Assembly (NCBI RefSeq): GCF_000374065.1
Contig: NZ_KB893255.1
Location: 57,868 to 121,867, forward strand
Length of the DNA stretch: 64,000 bases
Direction of reading: 5' to 3'
Source of the DNA: Spirosoma luteum DSM 19990
GTDB taxonomy: Bacteria > Bacteroidota > Bacteroidia > Cytophagales > Spirosomataceae
Part shown: positions 16,385-26,052 of the stretch, piece after piece
Layout of the letters: the number at the start of each line of letters is the position of its first letter
Position numbering within the stretch: position 1 is the first letter of the stretch
The notes under the pieces: generated by a model
Databases searched by the model: none
What the model saw: the letters and a program-made list of their open reading frames with translations, nothing else
Told to the model about the DNA's origin: nothing
Translations under genes and position numbers: made by a program

Positions 16385-19300
16385 TTACTGGCGCACCAGC
16401 TTGACGGTCTGCCGCTGGCCAGCCGTGCTGACATCCAGCAGGTAAACACCTCCGCTGGCCCCAACCCGTACTCCGAACCGGTCCCGGCCCTTCGTTAAAA
16501 CACCCTGCTGCTGGCTCACCGCGTGTCCCTGCTCATCCATGACCCGCAGGGTGACTGATTGACCCTGTTCGCCCTGCACTTCTACCCATACCTGGTCGCC
16601 CCCCACGGGGTTACCCAGCACGATTACCTTCAGCGACACATCGGAACCATACCCCAACCGCGCACCCGGATTGCAGGCAGCCAGCCAGCCGTAGCTGAAG
16701 CTGCTGCTCACCCCGCTCTGCACTGCACTGAGGGTAATCACCGGATTGTCGGTGTACAGGTCCAGACTGTAAGGACCAGCAGCCGTGGTGGGCAACATCT
16801 CATTGACCACCGAAAAGCTCACCGGACTGCCGTCCAGACCCGCGTAGCGGGGCGTGAAACTCACCCGGCGCTGACCCGCCGACAGCACCTGACAACTCAC
16901 CGTCGTTACGCCCGTGATACTAAAGGTACCCGTTGGTGGAGTGCCACCCGCCGGACTCACCGTCAGCATAAAGCTGGTGCTGGCCATCATCCCACCTGGA
17001 TCAGTCGCCGTCACGGTTACGGTGCTCACCCCACTCATCGAGGGCGTACCCGAAATTGTCGAAGGCGGATTGAAACTCAAACCTGATGGCAAGCCCGTTA
17101 CTGAGAGCGTCAACTGGTTGGGCGTCTCGGCATCGGTGAACACATTGGCTAAAGACAGCGTGTACGCCACGCCCACCGTCGCCGACTGGGGCGGTACGGC
17201 ATTGGCTACCGTGGGGGGCGTGTTGGCCGTTGTGCTGCTGCACACGGCCAGCCAATTGTAGGCAAAGCTGCTGCTGACTCCACTCTGCACCGCCCGGAGC
17301 GTGATGACCGGATTGTCGGTGTACAGATTCAGTGTGTAAGGACCCGGATTGGTGGTGGTCGGCAGCTCGTTGACCACCGAGAAACTCACCGGTGCTCCGT
17401 TCAGCCCCGCGTACTGCGGAGTAAAGGTCAGTCGGCGCTGACTCGCCGAAAGTACCTCACAGCTGATAGTCTGCACGCTGGTGATGCTGAACGTGCCCGT
17501 TGGCGGAGGGGGGGTACCGGCCGCCGGATTCACCGTGAGGGTGAAGCTGGTGCTGGCACTTAGACTGCCCGGATCGGTGGCCGTTACCGTTACGGTGCTT
17601 ACCCCCGACATCGAGGGCGTACCCGAGATGGTCGAAGGAGCCACGAAGTTCAGTCCGGCGGGCAGACCCGTCACCGACAGCACCAGACCGTTGGGTGTTT
17701 CGGCATCGGTGAACACATTGGCCAAAGACAGCGTGTAGGCCAGGCCAACCGTAGCCGACTGGGGTGGCACCGGATTGGCTACCGTGGGCGGGGTGTTAGC
17801 CGTCGAGGAGCTACAGGCCGAGAGCCAGTTGTAGGCAAAGCTGGTGGAAGCCCCGCTTTGCAGAGCCCGAAGCGTGATGACCGGATTATCGGTGTACAGG
17901 TTCAGCGTGTAGGGACCCGGTGCCGTGGTGGGCAGCAGCTCATTGACCACCGAGAAGCTGATCGGACTGCCATCCAACCCGGCGTAGCGGGGGTTGAAGC
18001 TCACCCGGCGCTGACCCGCCGACAGAACCTGACAACTCACCGTCGTTACGCCCGTGATGCTGAAGACCGGCGTTGGTGGGACCGGATTGACGGTAATACT
18101 GAAGCTGGTACTGGCTGACAGACTGCCCGGGTCGGTGGCCGTTATGGTCACACTCGATACCCCACTCATGGAGGGGGTGCCTGAGATGACGCGGCTGGCC
18201 GGATCGAAACTAAACCCATTGGCCGGACTGATACTGGCCGTGTAGGTCAGGCTGTTGGGCGTGTCGGCGTCGGAGAAGGCGTTGACCGTATAGGAGAAAG
18301 GAACCCCGACCGTGGCCGTCTGGTTGGCATTGGCGGTGGCCACCGGGGCCGAGTTGACCGTGCTGACTGTTACGCTGGTGGAACTGCTACAGCCGCTGGC
18401 ATTGGTCACCGTCACCGAGTAGGTGCCCGCCGTGACCGAAATGCTGGGAGTTGTTTCTCCGGTAGACCAGGTCTGGGAGTTGCCCCCTGAAACGGTGAGC
18501 GTGGTCGAGCCTCCGCTGGTAACGGTCGTGTTGCCGCTGATTGTAGCCGTGGGTAGGGCCGTACTGGCACTGACGCTGGTGCTGGCCACACCCGAACACC
18601 CGTTGCCGGCATTGATGACGGTGACCGAGTAAAGGCCGCTGGTGGTGACCGTAGCCTGATTACTTAACCCAATCTGGGTGGCTCCGCTACTGAAAACATA
18701 ACTCAGTCCACCGGGGCTGGCCGTCAGAGTCACCGAGGTGACCGCGCAGGTGAGCGTCCCGCTGCTGCCCAGACTGGCTGAGGGCGCGCTGGCATTGCTG
18801 CTGATGGTGATGGCGGTTGTACTGAAACAACCACTACTGGTATTGGTGACGGTGACCGAGTAAACGCCTGCGGCATTGACGACGGCTTTATTGCCGCTTT
18901 GGTTCACCACGCCCGGCCCGCTAAAGACATACGTGTTCCCCCCGCCCGCCGTCAGCGTCAGGCTGCTCTGGGCACAGCTTAATGTGGCAGACGGACTGGC
19001 CGAGATAGTCGGTGTGGGTGCGGTGTTGTTCTGACTGATGGCAATACTCGTAGTGCTGCTGCAGCCGCCAACGCTGGTAACGGTGACCGAATAGATGCCA
19101 CTGGCGTTAACCACGGCCTGATTGCCGCTCTGGCTCACCACGCTCGGTCCGCTGAAGACGTAGGTGTCCCCCCCGCCCGCCGTCAGCGTCAGGCTGCTCT
19201 GGGCACAGGTCAGGGTTGTAGACGAACTGGCCGAGAGGGTAGCCGTAGGGGTGGTACAGTCGCCATAGATCTTGACATCGTCAATGGCTACGCCGGCAAA

Positions 19301-21313
19301 ACTAACCGTATTATCTGCGGTGAGCCTTACTTTAAACCGGATGACTTTACCCTTAAAGGCCGAAATATCGGCAAAATAGAGACCCCAGCCCGACGACATT
19401 GGCACGTTAACTACGGGGCTGCCCACGGCCGCGGCTTGGGTTGCTCCTAACCAGGTAAACATGACCTGTGTAAGTCCACCGCCACCTACTTCTTCCACAT
19501 ATACAGCTAATTGGTCGAAATTGGCACTTTCCATCTGGTATTTCATGGCCCAGCTTAGCGTAACGACATTGGCCGTTACACCCGTCAGGTTGATATCACC
19601 GGACTCTAAAGTCTGATCGGAACCAAGAGCATACGTACCGGTCAGGTTGGTTTTCCAGCAGTTTACGCCACTATTGGCAGCCGTAAAGGGCGCCACCGGG
19701 TTGACTGTGGTGGTGCCCGGGGTGTTTGGCGTTCCTCTGGCCCAACTGTCGGCCGTACCCGAGTGGGTAAATCCACCATCTCCGCTTTCAAAATCCTGAC
19801 TGTAGATAGTGGTGGCGGTGGCCAGGGTGGCGGGGGTGGTATCTTCCAGCACATCGAGCGCCCAGGAGGTAAGCGTTCCGCCCGATGTATTGGCCCCATC
19901 ATCATACAGGGTCAACGTCCAGGTACCGTTGGTTTTCATACCTTTCAGCTGATCGAGCTTTGAGCCCAGTTCGGGCGTCAGGGCAACCCCCTTCAACACG
20001 GTAAAAGCGGGCGGGACGGCATTGAAATCACTCAGCCGCAAATCCATTTGGGTTTGCCCGCCCGTTGCCCCAGAACCAATATCGGTAAAAAGCGCTATCT
20101 GGTTGCCTTCCGGCGTAGTGAGTATGGCGTCTATATCAGCCATCAGATCATGATTGAGCGTGATACGTACGGCCAGGTCTTTAATTCGTTTCGTGTCCGG
20201 AATGGTCAGGGTTGAGCTCACACTACCGGTACCCGGGCCGATAGTTTTTGGCACATCCGTCGAGGTGTAGGTGGTATAGCCTGGTATGGCTGCGAGCTTA
20301 GAGACCGACAGGTTGTAGGTAGCCGTTGGCCCACCGGTTGCCCCCGTAGCTGAATCGACAAACAGGTAATAGGTACCCGTCTCTTTAACGGTAAAAAAGA
20401 AGGCCTCCGATGGAATAGTTGGATTGGGAGATACATCTCCGGTTCCGGCATCATCGACAACCAGGATTTGATTGCTTGCATCGCCAAACAGGGCAAATCC
20501 CAGCCGCCCGTTCCAGGTAGTGCCATCCCGCTCGGGATCCAGATCCAGGCTTAAAAAAACAGTTTCACCAGCCGTCAGGCTAATGGCATACCAGTCCTGC
20601 TCAGTAGCTGCGGCCGGGTTTCTTGACCCGCTGATCCAGCCACTTGCCGGGGTATCGTTGGCAGTGGCGGGCGTATCGTTGCCTTCTACTTCGGGCGTAG
20701 GGATACCACTTTGCACTTTCAGGTACAAATCGTACGGGCGCTCACTGGTTGTTCCTGGCGTAAAGTCATTCACTTTTAGGTAGTATATACCCGTCGTGGG
20801 GATAATAGCCCCGGCGATTGACGACGAAAGCGCGGCAAAAGAGCCGTTATCATCATCAAATTCGATGACCGTTGTGCCATCGGAGCTGATCAGACTAAGC
20901 TGACTATCAGTAGAGCTACCCGCACTAAATGCCGTCATGACGGCAGCATAAACGCGGTCACCGGCCGTAGCGTTGAACGAATAAAAATCTACATCGCCAG
21001 TAGGGAACAGATTCCCCCTCATCTTTACGGAGGTCCCCCCCAAAGGCGTGGCAGTAGCCGCCGTGTTATTAGGACTGTTTATGTTCTCTTCTCTGAACAC
21101 CATCAGTCCGGTTGTTGACAGGGCATTGGTCGTGACTGGTTTAGCGGGACCGCCAACACCGGGCCGCAAGCCATCAGGAAGCGTCAGTACGTGCACATCC
21201 GTGTTACCAACAGGGATGGGTTCTCCTTTGGTGGGAGCAGGCTCTTTTTGCCCAAAAGCCGCTTGGACAAGGAGACAAAAGAGCAGCGCAGTAAACGTTT
21301 TTTTCATGAACAT
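16385..21313 (-). CDS. Large multidomain T9SS-secreted surface protein
   Basis: A 1642-residue protein with a signal peptide (KKTFTALLFCLLVQAAFGQ). By eye: two pre-peptidase C-terminal-like domains (about 80-190 and 205-340), a proprotein-convertase P-like domain (351-488), a MAM/cleaved-adhesin-like domain (505-685), three to four Ig/PKD-like repeats with paired cysteines (687-981), three units of putative Ig (He_PIG-like) plus a Cys-containing module of about 90 residues (988-1546), and a T9SS type A sorting domain (1561-1642, GVYLLDVSTAGQRQTVKLV). It should be exported through T9SS and anchored or released at the surface. No protease or glycosidase active site is visible, so adhesion is the simplest guess. 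An alternative ATG lies two codons downstream at 21307. Confidence 0.88.
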   Translation of the reverse strand: MFMKKTFTALLFCLLVQAAFGQKEPAPTKGEPIPVGNTDVHVLTLPDGLRPGVGGPAKPVTTNALSTTGLMVFREENINSPNNTAATATPLGGTSVKMRGNLFPTGDVDFYSFNATAGDRVYAAVMTAFSAGSSTDSQLSLISSDGTTVIEFDDDNGSFAALSSSIAGAIIPTTGIYYLKVNDFTPGTTSERPYDLYLKVQSGIPTPEVEGNDTPATANDTPASGWISGSRNPAAATEQDWYAISLTAGETVFLSLDLDPERDGTTWNGRLGFALFGDASNQILVVDDAGTGDVSPNPTIPSEAFFFTVKETGTYYLFVDSATGATGGPTATYNLSVSKLAAIPGYTTYTSTDVPKTIGPGTGSVSSTLTIPDTKRIKDLAVRITLNHDLMADIDAILTTPEGNQIALFTDIGSGATGGQTQMDLRLSDFNAVPPAFTVLKGVALTPELGSKLDQLKGMKTNGTWTLTLYDDGANTSGGTLTSWALDVLEDTTPATLATATTIYSQDFESGDGGFTHSGTADSWARGTPNTPGTTTVNPVAPFTAANSGVNCWKTNLTGTYALGSDQTLESGDINLTGVTANVVTLSWAMKYQMESANFDQLAVYVEEVGGGGLTQVMFTWLGATQAAAVGSPVVNVPMSSGWGLYFADISAFKGKVIRFKVRLTADNTVSFAGVAIDDVKIYGDCTTPTATLSASSSTTLTCAQSSLTLTAGGGDTYVFSGPSVVSQSGNQAVVNASGIYSVTVTSVGGCSSTTSIAISQNNTAPTPTISASPSATLSCAQSSLTLTAGGGNTYVFSGPGVVNQSGNKAVVNAAGVYSVTVTNTSSGCFSTTAITISSNASAPSASLGSSGTLTCAVTSVTLTASPGGLSYVFSSGATQIGLSNQATVTTSGLYSVTVINAGNGCSGVASTSVSASTALPTATISGNTTVTSGGSTTLTVSGGNSQTWSTGETTPSISVTAGTYSVTVTNASGCSSSTSVTVSTVNSAPVATANANQTATVGVPFSYTVNAFSDADTPNSLTYTASISPANGFSFDPASRVISGTPSMSGVSSVTITATDPGSLSASTSFSITVNPVPPTPVFSITGVTTVSCQVLSAGQRRVSFNPRYAGLDGSPISFSVVNELLPTTAPGPYTLNLYTDNPVITLRALQSGASTSFAYNWLSACSSSTANTPPTVANPVPPQSATVGLAYTLSLANVFTDAETPNGLVLSVTGLPAGLNFVAPSTISGTPSMSGVSTVTVTATDPGSLSASTSFTLTVNPAAGTPPPPTGTFSITSVQTISCEVLSASQRRLTFTPQYAGLNGAPVSFSVVNELPTTTNPGPYTLNLYTDNPVITLRAVQSGVSSSFAYNWLAVCSSTTANTPPTVANAVPPQSATVGVAYTLSLANVFTDAETPNQLTLSVTGLPSGLSFNPPSTISGTPSMSGVSTVTVTATDPGGMMASTSFMLTVSPAGGTPPTGTFSITGVTTVSCQVLSAGQRRVSFTPRYAGLDGSPVSFSVVNEMLPTTAAGPYSLDLYTDNPVITLSAVQSGVSSSFSYGWLAACNPGARLGYGSDVSLKVIVLGNPVGGDQVWVEVQGEQGQSVTLRVMDEQGHAVSQQQGVLTKGRDRFGVRVGASGGVYLLDVSTAGQRQTVKLVRQ
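16676..18340 (-). repeat. Intragenic ~570-bp tandem repeats in the surface-protein gene
   Basis: Three successive copies of one He_PIG-like plus Cys-module unit. The conserved block reading LSAGQRRVSF or LSASQRRLTF recurs near 16863, 17431 and 18002, so the period is about 568-571 bp (190 residues). The first and third copies are especially alike at the nucleotide level, a sign of recent duplication or conversion. Confidence 0.8.
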
Positions 21314-21831
21314 GGGGGTTATGGGGATCAGGAAGACAGTAGTTGATTAACCTGTACGGATACCGATGATACCTGGGAATTTGACCGGTGAGCTTACAAG
21401 TAGCTAATAAAAGTTAAATTTTTTTACAATAAAATTCAACCTTTATTAAACGGCACGAATTCTAGTGGTAATGCCTGACTTTTGATTAAACGGTAGGTTA
21501 ATGCGTTGAACGCCAGATAAATATGTTGAATGGTAGACTAACATACAAAGACACAGCGTTGTGGTTTGCCCGTTGAGATGCGTCTGAAGGCCGGCTCCGG
21601 TAAGTACCGTACTTACCGGAGCCGGGCAGTTCCCGTAAGTACGGTGTTCGGTGTCCGTAACGCCCCTGCCAGCGGGCGTTGCCCCTGCGCAGAACCTGTT
21701 CACAAAACAGCCAGTACACAACGGGGTTGAAGCACAAATGAAAGAAGGTCGCCCGGAATGAGGCCTGCCTTACGACCCTGCTGAGCCGACTTCACGTTTA
21801 ATGAAATCCCTCGGCAAGCTGGACTTGTCCC
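21314..21831. other. Intergenic region between the surface protein and nusB
   Basis: About 500 nt with no believable gene; short ORFs on the minus strand resemble nothing I know. It holds the 35-nt palindrome at 21591-21625 and, at its right end, the nusB promoter. Confidence 0.5.
21591..21625. repeat. Perfect 35-nt palindrome centred on GTACCGTAC
   Basis: Sixteen-base arms (21591-21606 and 21610-21625) match perfectly around 3 nt. Part of the arm (GTAAGTACGG) recurs at 21635. It may be an operator, a terminator or a decayed element end. Confidence 0.7.
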
Positions 21832-21862
21832 TTGCCTGTCACAACAAAAAATCGTACTTTTG
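21832..21862 (+). promoter_or_regulatory. nusB: Promoter of the nusB operon
   Basis: TTGC (21832-21835), a 19-nt spacer, then TACTTTTG (21855-21862), an exact -7 box. The predicted start near 21867 supports translation from the ATG at 21928, not from the upstream in-frame ATG at 21832, which lies inside the promoter. Confidence 0.7.
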
Positions 21863-21927
21863 CACCCAATTGGGCGATGTTACGCTCAGTAGTTCTTTTC
21901 TTACCGGTAGCACTTATCATCAGGCGG

Positions 21928-23097
21928 ATGCTCAACAGGCGATTACTCCGAATAAAGGTCATGCAGGCGTTATACGCCTTTCGGCAGGCCGACGTTTCCA
22001 ATCAGCAATTAGCCATCGATGGCATTGATGATCTTTTTCAACCCGACCTGAATTCGATGGAGCCGCAAAACAAGCGGCAACTGGAAGGCTACCGGAAACT
22101 CGCCGGTCTGCTCTTCGAGGAAGGGGTCACAACGGAGCAACCTGCCCGGGACGACGATGCGCCATCCAAAGTTCTTAAAGCCGCCAACGACGGGTTAGCC
22201 TTCTACCGCATCCGAACCAAAAAAGATCGTCAGCACCTTGCCCAGATGCTGCTAAAGCAGGTAAACGGTATCTATGACGATTATCTGCTGGTTTTGCAAC
22301 TGCTGGTCGAGTTGGGCCATGTCGCGCGTATTGACCGCGAACGGCAGTACCGTAACGTGGATGAAGTCCCCTTCCCGTTTGAATCGGACCTGAATGATAA
22401 TACCGTTATCCAGGCACTGGCCGACCATCAGCCGCTGAAAAATGAAGTTGTCCGGCATAACATTTCATGGACCGACGACCTTCCTTTTGTTCGGAAAGCC
22501 CTGCGCGAGGCCTTCAAAACGGATGAGACGTACCGGGCCTACTGCGCGCAGAAAACACACACCCAGGAGGAAGACCAGGCATTGGCACAACACGTGCTCA
22601 GAACGCTGATATTTAAGCATGAAACGATTCGGGATCACCTGGCCGAAATTGATCTGAGCTGGATCGAGAACAGTGAGGTTGTACGCGGGCTGGCCATCCG
22701 AACCCTTAAATCCGTACACAGCCCAACGGGGCTGCAACTGGAGGCCCTCACGGATGACTGGGAAGAAGACGAACTTTTTTTAAATACGCTGTACGAAAAA
22801 TCGCTGGAGAACGACGCTGACTATGAGCAACTACTGGTCGATCAGCTTCAAAACTGGGATGTAGACCGAGTAGCAATCCTGGATAAAATCATTCTCAAAC
22901 TGGCCTTGTGCGAGTTGCTAAGTTTTCCAAACATTCCGGTCAAAGTAACGATTAATGAATATATCGAACTGGCAAAGGCGTACAGTACGCCCAAAAGCGG
23001 TAAATTTGTCAACGGGATATTAGATAATATCTCCGAAAAGTTGATGGCCTCCGGTCGCCTGCGTAAGAGCGGACGTGGGTTATTAGACAATAAATAA
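21928..23097 (+). CDS. nusB: Transcription antitermination factor NusB
   Basis: The 389-residue protein begins MLNRRLLRIKVMQALYAFRQ, the standard start of Bacteroidetes NusB, which is more than twice as long as the E. coli protein. The RNA-binding NusB fold occupies the C-terminal part (AILDKIILKLALCELL, then KVTINEYIELAKAYSTPKSGKFVNGILD). It acts with NusA, NusE and NusG in rRNA antitermination. It is the first gene of a conserved operon with ytxH, DUF1573, yajC, ybbR and coaE. Confidence 0.96.
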   Translation: MLNRRLLRIKVMQALYAFRQADVSNQQLAIDGIDDLFQPDLNSMEPQNKRQLEGYRKLAGLLFEEGVTTEQPARDDDAPSKVLKAANDGLAFYRIRTKKDRQHLAQMLLKQVNGIYDDYLLVLQLLVELGHVARIDRERQYRNVDEVPFPFESDLNDNTVIQALADHQPLKNEVVRHNISWTDDLPFVRKALREAFKTDETYRAYCAQKTHTQEEDQALAQHVLRTLIFKHETIRDHLAEIDLSWIENSEVVRGLAIRTLKSVHSPTGLQLEALTDDWEEDELFLNTLYEKSLENDADYEQLLVDQLQNWDVDRVAILDKIILKLALCELLSFPNIPVKVTINEYIELAKAYSTPKSGKFVNGILDNISEKLMASGRLRKSGRGLLDNK

Positions 23098-23201
23098 ATC
23101 AGTTTCTGGTTTACCGTTTACAGGATTCCAGTTAGTGTCCGCTCTGGAACCGAAACCGGATGGCTGTAAACCAAAACCACAAACTATAAATTTTTCAAGA
23201 A

Positions 23202-23504
23202 ATGAGCAGAACTGGCCGTGATTTAACCTTTTTGCTAACCGGTATTGCTTCCGGTACTCTGTTTGGCTTACTCTATGCACCCGATAAGGGCAAAATTACC
23301 CGTGACCGGCTTTCGTTTCGGTTGTCGAAATACAGAGAACAAATAAATGTACTGGTCGAAGACCTGGGCCGGTCGTCGGATCAGCCCGAAAACTCATCGA
23401 AAAATGAAGGGCAGCGCGTCGTAAATGATGCCCGCGAAAAAGCGGAGCGTCTGCTCGAAGATGTAGACCGGCTGATGGCCCAGATCAAGCAACAGAATGC
23501 CTAA
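23202..23504 (+). CDS. YtxH domain protein
   Basis: A 100-residue protein with one N-terminal membrane helix of the YtxH type (LLTGIASGTLFGLLYAPDKG) and a charged, probably coiled-coil C-terminus. YtxH proteins are small membrane-associated proteins of unknown role, sometimes stress-linked. It is the second gene of the nusB operon. Confidence 0.88.
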   Translation: MSRTGRDLTFLLTGIASGTLFGLLYAPDKGKITRDRLSFRLSKYREQINVLVEDLGRSSDQPENSSKNEGQRVVNDAREKAERLLEDVDRLMAQIKQQNA

Positions 23505-23513
23505 CCGGTTCAT

Positions 23514-23602
23514 GGTATATGCCGGTCCGCCGGAGCGGTTTTAGGTTTACGCTGCTACTACCTGTTTTTACCGAAAACCGCTCCGGCGGCCCGGCATATA
23601 CC
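23514..23602 (+). repeat. Large stem-loop inside the nusB operon
   Basis: Arms of 29 nt (23514-23542 and 23574-23602) pair with a single mismatch over a 31-nt loop. It begins 9 nt after the ytxH stop and ends 25 nt before the DUF1573 ATG. It could be an mRNA-processing or attenuation structure, or an inserted palindromic repeat. Confidence 0.8.
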
Positions 23603-23626
23603 GTAAACCAAAAACCCACTTTATCC

Positions 23627-24067
23627 ATGAACGTCAGGAATTGGCTTCTCATAACCGCCGTAGCCAGCATTAGTTTTGGTCAGTTTAGCTGCGATAACCG
23701 GCAGCAGGGTGAAACGTCCAAAGCAACGGCATCGGCAAAAATGCCTAAGATTACCTTTGCTGAAAACGGCATTTATGATTTTGGAACCCTGTCAGAAGGG
23801 GATACCGTTGAGCATATTTTCTCCTTCACCAACACGGGTGAATTTCCACTGATTATCAACAACATTACGGCATCCTGCGGGTGTACAACGCCCGAGTGGC
23901 CCCGTGAACCCGTAGCACCCGGCGAGAAATCCTCGGTGAAGGTTCGCTTCAACAGCCGGGGCAAAAGTGGCGAACAGAACAAAACTATCACCATCTTTGC
24001 CAACACGGACCCGGCCATGACCGACCTTCGTTTCAAGGCACTGGTAAATCCGAAAAACCCGTCTTAA
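23627..24067 (+). CDS. DUF1573 lipoprotein
   Basis: The 146-residue protein has a lipoprotein signal (MNVRNWLLITAVASI, ending at a Cys in QFSC) and one DUF1573 domain with an immunoglobulin-like fold: FGTLSEGDTVEHIFSFTN, then the conserved ASCGCTTPEWP and VRFNSRGKSG. It should be anchored in the periplasm or outer membrane. An upstream in-frame ATG at 23519 lies in the large hairpin and is rejected. Third visible unit of the nusB operon. Confidence 0.9.
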   Translation: MNVRNWLLITAVASISFGQFSCDNRQQGETSKATASAKMPKITFAENGIYDFGTLSEGDTVEHIFSFTNTGEFPLIINNITASCGCTTPEWPREPVAPGEKSSVKVRFNSRGKSGEQNKTITIFANTDPAMTDLRFKALVNPKNPS

Positions 24068-24079
24068 TACCACCAGACT

Positions 24080-24403
24080 ATGTATTTGATTTTATTACAG
24101 GCCCCCACCGATTCCAACACGTCCATGATTTACAACGTGTTGCTGTGGGTGGGCATTATTGGTATCTTTTACTTCTTCATGATTCGTCCGCAGCAAAAGA
24201 AGCAGAAGGATCAGAAGGGGTTTGTCGATAGTCTTAAAAAAGGGGATAACGTAGTTACCATTGGCGGGATGCACGGCCGGATTGCATCAGTCGATGCCAC
24301 AACGGTTGTACTCGAAGTAGATCGGGGGGTTAAAATGACTTTTGAGAAAACGTCCATTTCCCGCGAAGCAACAATAAAGCCGGCTGAAGAAGAGAAAAAG
24401 TAA
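24080..24403 (+). CDS. yajC: Preprotein translocase subunit YajC
   Basis: A 107-residue protein with a single membrane helix (VLLWVGIIGIFYFFMIRPQ) and then the YajC signature RPQQKKQK..., GDNVVTIGGMHG and a DUF-like beta domain. It is an accessory of the SecDF-YidC complex in the inner membrane. It starts 12 nt after the DUF1573 stop. Confidence 0.96.
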   Translation: MYLILLQAPTDSNTSMIYNVLLWVGIIGIFYFFMIRPQQKKQKDQKGFVDSLKKGDNVVTIGGMHGRIASVDATTVVLEVDRGVKMTFEKTSISREATIKPAEEEKK

Positions 24404-24491
24404 TCGACCTAAACTACCCAAAACGGGATTGCATCGTTCTGTTCCGACCGCAGTATCCACACTTTTCCGTTTGCGTACATCCCCTTCCTTT

Positions 24492-25265
24492 GTGAACACC
24501 CATACCCCAGACAACCGCACGTTTCAGCCAACGAAGGTGCTGTTGTGTCTGGTAGCGGCTACGTTGTTCTGGATATTGAATGCGCTCAACAAACAGGGCT
24601 ATACCATGAATGTGGATTACCCCATTCAGTTCGTTTACGACGACTCGCTTTTTATACCTACCTCTCCCCTGCCCCGTACAGTGCGCGTCAATGTATCAAG
24701 TGATGGGTGGGGACTGCTTCGTCATTCGTGGTTGCCTTTCCAGGTCGATCCGGTGAATTATGTGGTCAGGAACCCCCTCCGGGCATCGGTAATCAATCCA
24801 TCGTCCATCACCGCAGCCCTGACGGAGCATACCAAAAAGTTACGCGTTAATTACATCCTGACCGATAGACTCGACCTGGATTTTGACCGGCGCATGACTA
24901 AAACCATTCAGCTGGTAGCGGATAGTACGCATATTGACCTTGCTCCGCGTTTTGCCGTAACCAGCGTCATTAACCTTACCCCGCGCACCATTGAGATTGA
25001 TGGGCCGACCAGTCTGGTACGGGGGCTCCCCGATTCGATTCTGGTCAGGATACCCCGCAAACGTATTACCGAAAACTACGACGAGGAGTTGCCACTGAAT
25101 CAACTCCGTCACCCGCTCCTGCACCCCAGCACCGACCGGGTGGCGGTTAGCTTTGAGGTTGGAGAGTTATTGTCGCCTTTACCAGCAACACCGCCCCCTC
25201 CTGCTCCCGTTGAGAAGCCGGCACCGGTCAAAGAGCCCGTACCAGTCAAGAAAAAGCAGCGGTAG
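24492..25265 (+). CDS. YbbR/CdaR-like domain protein
   Basis: A protein of about 258 residues with one N-terminal membrane helix (KVLLCLVAATLFWILNAL) and extracytoplasmic YbbR-like beta domains, ending in a Pro/Lys-rich tail. In Firmicutes CdaR regulates the di-AMP cyclase CdaA; the Bacteroidetes proteins between yajC and coaE are thought to be relatives. No ATG is available: I chose GTG at 24492, but TTG at 24429 adds 21 residues. It lies in the nusB-coaE operon. Confidence 0.8.
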   Translation: MNTHTPDNRTFQPTKVLLCLVAATLFWILNALNKQGYTMNVDYPIQFVYDDSLFIPTSPLPRTVRVNVSSDGWGLLRHSWLPFQVDPVNYVVRNPLRASVINPSSITAALTEHTKKLRVNYILTDRLDLDFDRRMTKTIQLVADSTHIDLAPRFAVTSVINLTPRTIEIDGPTSLVRGLPDSILVRIPRKRITENYDEELPLNQLRHPLLHPSTDRVAVSFEVGELLSPLPATPPPPAPVEKPAPVKEPVPVKKKQR

Positions 25266-25347
25266 TGTCTTGGCTTACTAGTTGATTCAGGGCAACTGTC
25301 AACCACTGCAAAGAGCCAGCAACCGAATCAGCACCAGCAACTTCAGT

Positions 25348-25956
25348 ATGAAACATCCCCTCCAGATTGGTGTAACAGGCGGTATTGGCTCCGGCAAAAG
25401 CGTTGTTTGCCAGGTCTTTCAATCGCTGGGTATTCCAGTCTACGAAGCCGACGGACGGGCCAAATGGCTTACGGAGCATGACCCCATCCTTAAGGCCGAT
25501 ATCAGACGGGTGCTTGGCCCAAATTCATACGATGTAGCCGGTCACTATAACCGGGCGTGGGTAGCCTCGCAGGTCTTTACCGACCCGGACTTATTACTGG
25601 CTCTGAATGCCGTTATTCATCCACGCGTGCTGGCCGACACGCAGGTCTGGGTGAATCAGCAAACCAACAAACCCTATATCATTAAAGAAGCAGCGTTGAT
25701 GAAAGCCGCTGGTGATGGCAACACGCTCGACAAAGTGATTGTGGTACAGGCTCCCGTCGGCCTGCGCGTGGCCCGTATTCGGAAGCGCGACCCGCACCGC
25801 TCCGAGGTAGAGATACACAACATCATGGCCCGTCAGATTAGCGACACGGAACGCGGAGAACTGGCCGATTACATCCTCGACAATGATGAAAGCACTTTGC
25901 TGCTTCCCCAGATTATTCGACTTCATGAAGAGTTCTTGCGGCTAACAGCCGCTTAA
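25348..25956 (+). CDS. coaE: Dephospho-CoA kinase
   Basis: The 202-residue enzyme phosphorylates the 3'-OH of dephospho-CoA, the last step of CoA synthesis. The P-loop GGIGSGKS is at residues 11-18, then YEADGRAKWL and the RIRKRDPHR lid region. The length is normal. I chose ATG 25348 because MKHPLQIGVTGG is the natural N-terminus; an in-frame ATG at 25282 adds 22 unrelated residues. Last gene of the operon. Confidence 0.96.
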   Translation: MKHPLQIGVTGGIGSGKSVVCQVFQSLGIPVYEADGRAKWLTEHDPILKADIRRVLGPNSYDVAGHYNRAWVASQVFTDPDLLLALNAVIHPRVLADTQVWVNQQTNKPYIIKEAALMKAAGDGNTLDKVIVVQAPVGLRVARIRKRDPHRSEVEIHNIMARQISDTERGELADYILDNDESTLLLPQIIRLHEEFLRLTAA

Positions 25957-26052
25957 TTCGCTGATGGCTGTCCGGGGAATTAGGATGCCACCCAGCGTCA
26001 TAATAAGTATATCAGCCGGTGAGCTGCAAAAGCCGCTGGCTGCAAGCCGTTT

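Noticed and set aside
21446..21737. Minus-strand ORFs of 91 and 79 codons upstream of nusB
   Set aside because: Different overlapping frames, low-quality composition, and they read through the palindrome at 21591.
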